From Geodermatophilaceae bacterium (lineage in GTDB: Bacteria > Actinomycetota > Actinomycetes > Mycobacteriales > Geodermatophilaceae), in the NCBI GenBank assembly GCA_013811975.1, contig JACCUF010000231.1, positions 1 through 7,858 of the forward strand: 7,858 nucleotides of DNA, read 5' to 3'. The notes under the pieces are model-generated. The model was given only the letters and a program-made list of their open reading frames with translations. It did not search any database and had not been told where the DNA came from. This document shows, piece after piece, positions 1-6,303 of this stretch. Position 1 is the stretch's first letter. Each line of letters starts with the position of its first letter. The translations under genes were made by a program, and so were the position numbers.

Positions 1-617
1 CGACGGATCGATCGCTCCGTACGGTCCTCCGGCATCTTCACCCGCGTGGCGGTGCGGGCCCGGCGGCGCTCCTGACGATCCTGCTCGCGCTGGGCCTCCA
101 GCCTCAGGAAGACCAAGTAGCTGAAGATGACCAGGTCAAGAATGATCTGCGGCCACCACAAGACGGGCTGCCAGAATGCCGCGAACAGCGCCCAGAGCAC
201 GGCGAGGGCGACCATCCCGGTGAGCATCCGACGCCGTCGAGCCCGGATGTCTATGTCAGTACGGGCCGGCTTGTCCCGTACCGGTGGATCGGAGACCTGC
301 TGCTCGGCGACGACCGAGCGGCCCGAGACGGGTGACGGTTCCTGGCGCAGGGTAGCTCCGGGGATCCGTCGCGGCAGCACCGGAATCGGCTCGGTGAGCA
401 TGTTCTCAGCACCCCCCGCGGGCGCTGCTCGACTCTTGCCGGGCTTTTCATGGCTGGACATCGCATTGCTGGACATGGCACTCCGATCGCTGCGCCGGCG
501 CAGCACCCGCATCGGTTCGGCGGGCGCGGTGGCCAGGTCTCCACGGGTGACGACCATTGGGACGAGAACTACGAACCAGAGGGCCACGAGGATGGCAAGC
601 AGTACGCCGGAACCCAT
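1..617 (-). CDS. glpR: GlpR-like divisome membrane protein, partial at C-terminus
   Basis: The minus strand is open from an ATG at 617 to the window edge: 205 residues with no stop, and the C-terminus is missing. The start is supported by AGGTGG seven nt upstream. Visible architecture: an N-terminal hydrophobic segment (about residues 4-23, MGSGVLLAILVALWFVVLVP) followed by a basic, Pro/Ser-rich linker of about 100 residues. An RRRR cluster (127-130) then leads into two close hydrophobic helices (about 132-149 and 155-171) rich in Trp and Phe, and a highly charged Arg/Glu tail. This layout and its place downstream of galU-moeA-rimJ match Rv0996 of M. tuberculosis and GlpR of corynebacteria, described as the membrane receptor of the FtsZ-binding gephyrin Glp. 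The family assignment rests on architecture and synteny, since the linker is not conserved enough to recognise by eye. A small tandem duplication (AMSSN/AMSSH, residues 47-56) lies in the linker. Confidence 0.75.
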   Translation of the reverse strand, partial: MGSGVLLAILVALWFVVLVPMVVTRGDLATAPAEPMRVLRRRSDRSAMSSNAMSSHEKPGKSRAAPAGGAENMLTEPIPVLPRRIPGATLRQEPSPVSGRSVVAEQQVSDPPVRDKPARTDIDIRARRRRMLTGMVALAVLWALFAAFWQPVLWWPQIILDLVIFSYLVFLRLEAQREQDRQERRRARTATRVKMPEDRTERSIR

Positions 618-759
618 CTAGCACCACCTGTCACATCAGTCACTGCGTTCGGTGCTCACGGTAGGCAGTGCTGGGCTCGCCTCTGGGCATTGTCAGCGGT
701 GTGTCGCCAGCCTGAATCTGTAGTCGAGCCTTATTCCGGCCAGATCCCGGGTAGATGGG
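618..759. other. Intergenic gap between rimJ-like gene and glpR-like gene
   Basis: This 142-nt gap breaks the otherwise overlapping galU-moeA-rimJ series, so glpR may have its own promoter here. The only signal I trust is the ribosome binding site AGGTGG on the minus strand just before the glpR start. I found no convincing -35/-10 pair and no strong terminator hairpin. The CCCGGG near 747 is only a short palindrome. Confidence 0.5.
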
Positions 760-1398
760 CTAGTACGACCCCTCGGCGCGACGGCGAGCCTGGAGCGCGG
801 CGAGGATCCCGTCCTTGGAGTCCTCGACGGTGAGCGCGTAGCCGATGTGGTCACGCCAGTCACCGTCGATGTCGAGATACCGGACGAAGTAGGCCTCCTC
901 GCGAAAACCCAACCGCGTCACCAGCGCCCGACTCGGTGCGTTCTCCGGTCGTACGTCGGCCTGCAGCCGATGTAGCCCCACCGGGCCGAAGCAGTGCTCG
1001 ACCAAGACCGCGACCGCCAGCGACATGTGGCCCTGTCCGGCAACTGACTCGTCGATCCAGTACCCGAGATGGGCGCTGCGCATGACTCCGCGCACGACGT
1101 TGTCCACCGTGAGCTGCCCGGCGAACTCACCGTCGACGACGACCGCGAAGGGTAGGCACATCCCGAGGTTGGCTCGTCGGCGCAACGCCCGGACCATTCG
1201 CCGGAAGTTGCCTCGGCTGTGCCGGAGCGCCCACGTGGCCGGGGCGCTCGGTTCCCAAGGGGACAGCCAGCCCTCGTTGGCCAGTTGCAGCCGCTCCCAG
1301 GCGGCCGCGTCCCGGCGGCGCAGCGGGCGCAACGCGACCCGTCCCGCATCCAAGGTGACCGGCCAGCCGGGATGGGCCGAGGCAGCCCAGTCGTTCAC
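760..1398 (-). CDS. rimJ: GNAT-family N-acetyltransferase, RimJ-like
   Basis: This 212-residue protein has the RimJ/RimL type GNAT fold, which transfers acetyl from acetyl-CoA to an amino group, classically the N-terminus of a ribosomal protein. The true substrate is unknown here. Visible marks are the strand 'VALRPLRRRD' (21-30) that opens these proteins, LGYWID (111-116), the acetyl-CoA pyrophosphate loop VAGQGHMS (119-126, Q-x-G-x-G/A class), and ENAPSRALVTRLGF (152-165), the usual motif B asparagine/serine helix leading to a beta bulge. The start is GTG at 1398, overlapping the moeA-like stop by four nt (GTGA); no separate Shine-Dalgarno is obvious, so translational coupling is likely. 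It sits between a Glp-like gephyrin and GlpR-like protein as in mycobacteria, so acetylation of a divisome or envelope protein is conceivable but only inferred. Confidence 0.9.
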   Translation of the reverse strand: MNDWAASAHPGWPVTLDAGRVALRPLRRRDAAAWERLQLANEGWLSPWEPSAPATWALRHSRGNFRRMVRALRRRANLGMCLPFAVVVDGEFAGQLTVDNVVRGVMRSAHLGYWIDESVAGQGHMSLAVAVLVEHCFGPVGLHRLQADVRPENAPSRALVTRLGFREEAYFVRYLDIDGDWRDHIGYALTVEDSKDGILAALQARRRAEGSY

Positions 1399-2642
1399 GA
1401 CCCGAGCAGCATCGGGATGACTGTGACCATGTCCCCGACCGGCACCTTGGTCACGCCCTGGTCAACGACGATCAGGCTGTTGGACTGGGCCATGTTCGCC
1501 AGCAGGTGCGCGCCTGGTCCGCCCACGGGGCTCACAACGTACCCGCCGTCCGGGTGTCGCTTGACCTGACCACGGCGGTACTGCCGACGTCCCGCCGGTG
1601 AGTCCATCTCGACCTGACAGAAGGCTTGGACCGCACGGCGGAACAGCTGTCGCTTGCCGGCCATCAGGCGGATCGCGGGGCGGATGAAGACCTCGAAGCT
1701 GACCAGGGCGCTGACCGGATCGCCTGGGATACACAGCACCGGAGTCTGGGCGGCACCGAGGGTGCCCGATCCCTGCAGCGCACCGGGATGAATCGCTACG
1801 GCCTCGAAGCTGACCTCGCCGACCTCGGAGAGGGCTTCCTGCATCAGGTCAAAGGAGTCGCTGGAGAACCGTCCCGAAATGACGATCAGGTCGCTGCGGA
1901 TGACCTGGCTCTCGAGCAGTTCGACCAGCCGTCGCTTGTCATCGCGCCCGATTCCGGCGCGGTAGACCTCGGCGTCGGCGTCGCGGGCCGCAGCCGCCAG
2001 GGCGTAGCTGTTCACATCGACGGACTGGCCGAGCCCGGGCGTCGTGCCAACGTCGACCAGGTTGTGGCCCGCCGAGATGATGACCACTCGGGGCCGTGGG
2101 CTGACCAGCACCCGTTCGCGTCCGACCGCGGCCAGAAGACCCACCTGCGCCGGCCCGATGGGCGTACCGACGCTGACCGCCACATCGCCGGGCTCGACGT
2201 CCTCACCCTTGTTGCGGACATAGGTCCCTTGCGGTAGTTCCCGGCGGACCGCCACTCGCGCCACGCCACGATCGGTCCATGACAGCGGTATGACGACGTC
2301 GGCCCCGGCCGGCATCAGCGTGCCGGTGGTGACCCGCAGGGCCATCCCGGACCCGATCGATCCGGGCGCGTGATCACCGAGCCCGGCTTCGCCGACGACC
2401 GGCAGCACTGCGGGTTCCTCGTCAGTGGCACCGCGCAGATCAGCGCCGCGTACGGCATATCCGTCGGCCGCGGCGTGGTCGTTGGACGGCAGCGAGATGT
2501 CACTGATGACCTCTTCGGCGCAGAGCAGGCCCTGGGCGTCGAGCAAGGCGACTTCGATCGGGTCGGGATGCGGCATCAGGGCCAGGACCGCGTCGAGGTA
2601 GCTCTCGACGGTTCGGGCGGAGGACGCGCCGTGCTCAGTCAT
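1395..2642 (-). CDS. moeA: MoeA/gephyrin-like protein with degenerate active site (Glp-type)
   Basis: This 415-residue protein has the full MoeA domain layout. It shows the N-terminal NDHAAADGYAV (54-64, canonical DNSAMDGYAV), RVTTGTLMPAGADVV (103-117), the MoCF-binding domain from about 183 (RPRVVIISAG) to IPGDPVSALVSFE (305-317), and a C-terminal beta domain to 415. True MoeA inserts molybdate into adenylylated molybdopterin. Aligned by eye to E. coli MoeA, D59, T100, D228 and D259 have counterparts (D60, T106, D234, D265). E188 of the GDEL motif is Asn194 (GHNL), the SGGVS loop is SGRFS with Arg258, and K275 and K279 are Ala281 and His285. Loss of these residues argues against molybdotransferase activity. 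With galU upstream and a GlpR-like protein downstream, a role as the FtsZ-binding divisome gephyrin Glp is the better inference. Its ATG overlaps the galU end by eight nt. Confidence 0.9.
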   Translation of the reverse strand: MTEHGASSARTVESYLDAVLALMPHPDPIEVALLDAQGLLCAEEVISDISLPSNDHAAADGYAVRGADLRGATDEEPAVLPVVGEAGLGDHAPGSIGSGMALRVTTGTLMPAGADVVIPLSWTDRGVARVAVRRELPQGTYVRNKGEDVEPGDVAVSVGTPIGPAQVGLLAAVGRERVLVSPRPRVVIISAGHNLVDVGTTPGLGQSVDVNSYALAAAARDADAEVYRAGIGRDDKRRLVELLESQVIRSDLIVISGRFSSDSFDLMQEALSEVGEVSFEAVAIHPGALQGSGTLGAAQTPVLCIPGDPVSALVSFEVFIRPAIRLMAGKRQLFRRAVQAFCQVEMDSPAGRRQYRRGQVKRHPDGGYVVSPVGGPGAHLLANMAQSNSLIVVDQGVTKVPVGDMVTVIPMLLGS

Positions 2643-3573
2643 TGGAACGTTCTGCCACGGCCGAGTCGCCGCGCGTCAGGTCACCGGTGAACTCGACGAG
2701 GAAGTCCCGGAAGGCCGGTCCGAGATCGTCGCGCTCGACGGCAAGCCGGACGACGGCCTTGAGGTAGTCCAAGCGATCACCGGTGTCGTAGCGACGTCCG
2801 GTGAAAACCACGCCGTGCACCGGCAGGCCGGCCGTGGCCAGTGCCTTGATGCCGTCGGTGAGTTGAATTTCGCCACCGGCGCCGGGCGGGGTGTCGCGAA
2901 GTGCTGCGAAGATCTCCGGTGCCAGCACGTACCGACCGATGATGGCCAGCGAGCTCGGGGCCTGCGCCGACGGGGGCTTCTCGACCAGGTCGGTGATCCG
3001 TACGACATCCTCGGCCTTGGTGGGCTGGACCGCAACGGCGCCGTACTTGTCGATGTTCTCGAGCCCGACCTCCAGCAGCGCGAGCACAGACCCGCCGTGC
3101 TGCAGCTGAACTTCGAGCATCCGTTCGAGCAGCAGGTCACGGGTGTCGATCAGGTCATCACCCAGCATCACGGCAAAGACCTCGTCGCCGACGTAGGAGG
3201 CAGCGCAGAGGACCGCGTGTCCCAATCCGCGGGCCTCGCCTTGGCGGACGAAGTGGATATCGGCCATCTCGGACGGCCGACGTACAGCGGTCAGCCGGAC
3301 CCGGTCGCCCTTCTTCTCCAGCACCGCCTCGAGTTCGGGCACTCGGTCGAAGTGGTCCTCGATCGCGCTCTTGTTCCGGCCGGTCACCATCACGACCTCG
3401 GTGAGCCCGGCCCGGACCGCCTCCTCGACGATGTACTGCAGCGCTGGGGTGTCCACGACCGGCAGCATTTCCTTGGGCACGGCTTTGGTGGCTGGAAGGA
3501 AGCGCGTGCCGAGGCCCGCGACGGGGATCACCACCTTGTGCGGACGCGACGGCGTCCCGGAGGCCTGGGTCAT
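2635..3573 (-). CDS. galU: UTP--glucose-1-phosphate uridylyltransferase
   Basis: GalU makes UDP-glucose from UTP and glucose 1-phosphate in the cytoplasm, feeding cell-envelope polysaccharide, glycolipid and trehalose synthesis. The 312-residue length is typical for the bacterial enzyme. The nucleotide-binding signature runs from residue 16 to 38 with GLGTRFLPATK (20-30), then PKEMLP (33-38). Further marks are the metal/sugar region MLGDDL (136-141), VEKP (197-200), GRY (213-215), GEIQLTDGI (234-242) and the C-terminal DTGDRLDYL (263-271). The ATG at 3573 gives a short 12-residue lead before the first strand, as in relatives. No Shine-Dalgarno precedes it, but a TAAGCT hexamer lies seven nt upstream, suggesting a leaderless transcript. 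The gene heads the operon galU-moeA-rimJ and is divergent from 5-formyl-THF cyclo-ligase. Confidence 0.97.
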   Translation of the reverse strand: MTQASGTPSRPHKVVIPVAGLGTRFLPATKAVPKEMLPVVDTPALQYIVEEAVRAGLTEVVMVTGRNKSAIEDHFDRVPELEAVLEKKGDRVRLTAVRRPSEMADIHFVRQGEARGLGHAVLCAASYVGDEVFAVMLGDDLIDTRDLLLERMLEVQLQHGGSVLALLEVGLENIDKYGAVAVQPTKAEDVVRITDLVEKPPSAQAPSSLAIIGRYVLAPEIFAALRDTPPGAGGEIQLTDGIKALATAGLPVHGVVFTGRRYDTGDRLDYLKAVVRLAVERDDLGPAFRDFLVEFTGDLTRGDSAVAERSND

Positions 3574-3600
3574 CTATCGCAGCTTATCTAGGGTGAGCGC
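3574..3600. promoter_or_regulatory. Divergent back-to-back promoter region, galU / 5-FCL
   Basis: Only 27 nt separate the two divergent starts. On the plus strand TAGGGT (3589-3594) lies six nt before the cyclo-ligase ATG. On the minus strand TAAGCT (3586-3581) lies seven nt before the galU ATG. Both fit the actinobacterial -10 pattern TANNNT at the distance expected for leaderless mRNAs, and only two bases separate them. Any -35 element would lie inside the opposite gene. For the cyclo-ligase, AGGG/GGTGAG (3590-3597) could instead be read as a ribosome binding site, in which case the promoter lies within galU. Confidence 0.4.
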
Positions 3601-4269
3601 ATGTGCCCGGCAGCAGACACCTCCGGCCCCAACGATTCCTCACCGACCGACGTGGAACTCACGCCCGTGACGGTGGAGAAGGAGGGGTGGCGGACCCGGC
3701 TCTTGGCCGCCCGGGCCGCACGACCCGAGGAAGATCGGTTCGTGGCCACCCGGGCCTTGCAGGCACATCTGCTCGCGGCTGTGGCTGATGCGGGCTGGTC
3801 GATGATCTCGGCCTATGTCCCCTTCGGTGACGAGCCGGGGTCAGCCGAAACGCTCGGGTTGCTGCACGCCGCAGGCGTACGAATCCTGTTGCCCTGCACC
3901 GGTCGGGAGGACCTGACCTGGGCCGTCTACGACGGAACGTTGCGGCCCGCGCGGCTGGGGATCCTCGAGCCCACGGGTGCCGATCTCGGCATCGATGCGC
4001 TGTCTGAGGTGGAGGCAGTCCTGGCACCGGCACTCGCCGTGGATCGCAGCGGCACCCGGATCGGGTACGGCCGCGGCTACTACGACCGGGCGCTGTCCCG
4101 ACTCCCAGCACAACGGCCAGTGCTGGCCGTTGTGTACGACGACGAACTGGTCGACTCGCTGCCCTCCGCGGACTACGACCGGCCGGTCACCCACACCGTC
4201 ACCCCGCTGCTCGGCACCCGGCCGATCAGAACGCCGACCAGGGACATGAGGGCATCGAGAATCGACTGA
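3601..4269 (+). CDS. 5-formyltetrahydrofolate cyclo-ligase family protein
   Basis: The enzyme (MTHFS, 5-FCL) converts 5-formyl-THF to 5,10-methenyl-THF using ATP, returning a stored or inhibitory folate to the one-carbon pool. The 222-residue protein shows the N-terminal basic helix EKEGWRTRLLAARAA (26-40), YVPFGDEPGSAETL (72-85), ILLPCTG (95-101), the LGILEPTG region (119-126) equivalent to the usual PEP/EPT segment, and the diagnostic nucleotide-binding loop GTRIGYGRGYYDRAL (151-165). The ATG at 3601 gives about 25 non-conserved residues before the first helix. GTG codons at 3652, 3667 and 3673 are alternative starts, but the TAGGGT or GGTGAG signal just upstream favours 3601. The tail after the conserved DRPV motif (193-196) is about 25 residues long and not recognisable. 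It is the neighbour of galU as in mycobacteria (Rv0992c). Confidence 0.93.
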   Translation: MCPAADTSGPNDSSPTDVELTPVTVEKEGWRTRLLAARAARPEEDRFVATRALQAHLLAAVADAGWSMISAYVPFGDEPGSAETLGLLHAAGVRILLPCTGREDLTWAVYDGTLRPARLGILEPTGADLGIDALSEVEAVLAPALAVDRSGTRIGYGRGYYDRALSRLPAQRPVLAVVYDDELVDSLPSADYDRPVTHTVTPLLGTRPIRTPTRDMRASRID

Positions 4270-4275
4270 ACCATG

Positions 4276-4305
4276 TGCAGCTGATCCGGTGCTCTTCCAG
4301 CTGCA
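4276..4305. terminator. Possible bidirectional hairpin between convergent genes
   Basis: In the 79-nt convergent gap between the cyclo-ligase stop (4269) and the aminotransferase stop (4349), TGCAGCTG (4276-4283) and CAGCTGCA (4298-4305) form a perfect 8-bp inverted repeat with a 14-nt loop. There is no T-run on either strand, so this is not a classical intrinsic terminator. Placement between convergent stops is the main support. Since CAGCTG is itself palindromic, the pairing could also be coincidental. Confidence 0.3.
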
Positions 4306-4348
4306 GACGGTGCACTCAACTGCCGAGACCGCAGCTGACCGGGAGACG

Positions 4349-5440
4349 TCAAGGCCGCACGTGTCCGGCCAAGACCTCAGCGGCGCGGTCGGCGTCCTGC
4401 TCACTGGTGCTGACGTGGAAGGACAGCCGGAGTCGGCCGGCCCGTACCGATCCGACGATCCCGGCCGCGCTCATGAGGTCCGGGACGTTCTCGTCGGCCA
4501 CGACGGACACGATTGCCGAGCTGGCCGACGGGAGGCCGGCGGCGACCCGGAAGCGCTCGGCCAGCCCGAGAGCATGGGCATGCAAGGCGGCGGGGCCTAC
4601 CTCGGTCAGCAGCTCCAGCGCCGGGGCAGCAGCGATCCAGGAGTGCCAAGCCGGAGAAAGATCGAACCGTCTGGCGTCGGCGGCCAGGCGCAGCGGGCTG
4701 CCATAGATACTGGACCACGGCTTCTCCCCGGCGTACCAGCCCGCGTGATGGGGCACCAACTCATCGCCGGCCCCGGGGAGCACCGTGAAGAAGGCGGTTC
4801 CACGCGGCGCGAGCAGCCACTTGTAACCGCTACAGACGGTATAGGCGAAGCGCCCGGCATCTACCGGCAGCCACCCGACGGCTTGGGTCGTGTCCAGTAG
4901 CACCCGCGTACCCGTCGCGGCGCAGGCAACCTGCAGCGCGTCCAGATCGGCAAGGCGGCCGTCAGCAGACTGCACCGCAGAGACCGATACCAGCGTGGTC
5001 GCGCTGGTCACGGCGTCCGCGAGTCGATCCAGCGGCACCTCGCGGACAGTGACGCCGCGGCCCGCTTGGGCGTAGAAGGGAAACAGAATGCTGGTGAAAT
5101 CGCCGGATGCGGTGAGCACCTCGCTGCCCGGCGGCAACGAGGCGGCGACCAAGCCGGCGAACATCGACACCTGACTTCCGACCGCGACGGCTGACGGGTC
5201 GACCGCCACCAAGGTTGCATAGGCCCTACGTGCGGCGCTCAGTGCACCGTCGTACTCGACCGGGTTCGCGGTCCCGCGACGCCAGTCCTGCAGTGCCGCC
5301 TGCAGGGCCAGCAGACTGCGCCGCGGTGGCAGCCCGAGAGTCGTGGTGTTGAGGTAGATCACCTCCGCGTCGAATTCGCCGCAGGCCCGACTGAGTCGGT
5401 ACCGGTCAGCAGACGTCAGCTCCACCGGGTCCGGACTCAA
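4349..5440 (-). CDS. Class V aminotransferase-fold PLP enzyme (cysteine desulfurase/EgtE-like superfamily)
   Basis: This is a fold-type I PLP enzyme of class V, 363 residues from the chosen start. Visible marks are YLNTTTLGLPPR (29-40, substrate-entry segment), SQVSMFAG (89-96), DFTS (114-117), the PLP-ring aspartate and partner in LLDTTQAVGW (181-190; Asp183, Gln186), the Schiff-base lysine in SGYKWLLAPRG (204-214; Lys207) and the C-terminal RLRLSFH (336-342), which resembles the class V R-x-S-x-H carboxylate site. The frame is open to 5680, but that part overlaps the metallopeptidase. The TTG at 5440 overlaps its stop as TTGA and is preceded by GGGG, so I chose it; GTG at 5425 is an alternative. 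Substrate is unknown: no egtBCD, suf or kynurenine genes are nearby. Desulfurase, C-S lyase of the EgtE kind, or another activity all remain possible. Operon with the upstream metallopeptidase is likely. Confidence 0.85.
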   Translation of the reverse strand: MSPDPVELTSADRYRLSRACGEFDAEVIYLNTTTLGLPPRRSLLALQAALQDWRRGTANPVEYDGALSAARRAYATLVAVDPSAVAVGSQVSMFAGLVAASLPPGSEVLTASGDFTSILFPFYAQAGRGVTVREVPLDRLADAVTSATTLVSVSAVQSADGRLADLDALQVACAATGTRVLLDTTQAVGWLPVDAGRFAYTVCSGYKWLLAPRGTAFFTVLPGAGDELVPHHAGWYAGEKPWSSIYGSPLRLAADARRFDLSPAWHSWIAAAPALELLTEVGPAALHAHALGLAERFRVAAGLPSASSAIVSVVADENVPDLMSAAGIVGSVRAGRLRLSFHVSTSEQDADRAAEVLAGHVRP

Positions 5441-6303
5441 GGGACCCCGACCAGACCGCAGGCCGAGCCACGTGCACCCGCCATCCCCACGTCGTAGGCC
5501 GCCATCCGCTGCTCGATCGTGCCGTGCGTGGCCACCTGGTCGTAGTCGTCGATCCCGACACCCTGCGGCACCGGCAGCTGGGTAAGGATCGTCAACTCCT
5601 GCTCCACGATCGCCCGAAACGTCACCGGATCGAGCTGACCCACTCGGGCGGCGTCGGCTACCCACACGCCAATCAGGCAATCGGCCTGCTGCTCGGTCAC
5701 CTGCGACTGCTCATCAGTCCCTTCGGGGTTGTCGAACCCGGGCTGGCCGACGACGTCCTGGACGACATGGCCGATTTCGTGGGCCACAAGCCCGGCCAGC
5801 GCGTAAGGCAACCCGTCGCCGAAGGTCGTCGCGTAGAGATCCAGCAGGGCCGCCGTTATGTAGACGGTCGCATCGGTCCCGCAATAGAACGCCGTACCGA
5901 ATGACAAGAAGGCCTGGCATTCTCCCGGGACCGATTCCGGCTCCGGCGCGACGACGATGAGTTCTTGGATCGGCTGGCCGACCACTGCGGTCCAGTAGTC
6001 CGAGACATCCGTCGAGATGCACATGACCAGCGCCGGGGCGTCCTGCCTCGCCGTGCCGGTGTTCGGGCACAGCAGTTCCGGGGTCACCGGCGGCGTGCTG
6101 CTCGTAACAGCCGCCGTACGGGCTTCGGTACGGGCTTCGGTACGGGCTTCGGTACGGGCTTCCGTACCGGATGACAAACCGGCCGATGTGGTACACCCGA
6201 CGAGCGCGGCCAACAGCATCGTGCAACTGAGGGCGACCTCGCCGCCAGACCTGGCCGACCGGCGACTACCACGCGCTTCGTTCCTGCGGCGAGTCGTGAT
6301 CAT
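5437..6303 (-). CDS. Putative zinc metallopeptidase lipoprotein (YpfJ / neutral zinc metallopeptidase family)
   Basis: This 288-residue protein is probably exported. The basic N-terminus (RRRNEARGSRR) is followed by a hydrophobic stretch ending in a lipobox LVGC (34-37), so Cys37 would be lipidated and the protein anchored outside the membrane. Right after it comes a T-E-A-R repeat in four perfect copies (47-62), a probable flexible spacer. The catalytic domain has HEIGH (175-179; two zinc-binding His and catalytic Glu) and the later EQQADCLIGVW (204-214), the motif that in this family (Pfam Zn_peptidase, PF04228) carries the third ligand. Cysteines at 79, 95, 129, 141, 209 and near the C-terminus could form disulfides outside the cell. 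ATG at 6303 follows GGTGG by seven nt. The substrate is unknown. The stop overlaps the PLP enzyme start, implying co-transcription. Confidence 0.88.
   Translation of the reverse strand: MITTRRRNEARGSRRSARSGGEVALSCTMLLAALVGCTTSAGLSSGTEARTEARTEARTEARTAAVTSSTPPVTPELLCPNTGTARQDAPALVMCISTDVSDYWTAVVGQPIQELIVVAPEPESVPGECQAFLSFGTAFYCGTDATVYITAALLDLYATTFGDGLPYALAGLVAHEIGHVVQDVVGQPGFDNPEGTDEQSQVTEQQADCLIGVWVADAARVGQLDPVTFRAIVEQELTILTQLPVPQGVGIDDYDQVATHGTIEQRMAAYDVGMAGARGSACGLVGVP
6116..6163. repeat. Four-copy 12-bp in-frame tandem repeat
   Basis: The plus-strand unit GTACGGGCTTCG occurs at 6116, 6128, 6140 and 6152; the last copy differs only in its final base (C for G), and another GTAC follows. On the coding strand it encodes Thr-Glu-Ala-Arg four times, directly behind the lipobox of the metallopeptidase. 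Since 12 is a multiple of three, copy-number change would lengthen or shorten the spacer without breaking the frame. Confidence 0.95.

Noticed and set aside
450..479. Two-copy 15-bp repeat in the GlpR-like linker (AMSSN/AMSSH)
   Set aside because: Only two imperfect copies in a low-complexity linker; recorded in the gene entry but not strong enough as a separate repeat.
127..621. Plus-strand frame of 164 codons at the left end
   Set aside because: Antisense to the GlpR-like membrane protein, whose helices, ribosome binding site and synteny are much better support.
1626..2237. 203-codon plus-strand open frame opposite the moeA-like gene
   Set aside because: It lies wholly inside a gene with clear family motifs; long antisense frames are common in GC-rich DNA, and the translation has no recognisable motif.
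2815..3591. 258-codon plus-strand open frame opposite galU
   Set aside because: The opposite strand encodes an intact GalU with all signatures; this frame is a mirror of its codon bias.
5441..5680. Upstream extension of the PLP-enzyme frame to an ATG at 5680
   Set aside because: The extra 80 residues are Arg/Gly-rich, show no family similarity and lie inside the metallopeptidase gene; the TTGA overlap gives a normal-length protein.
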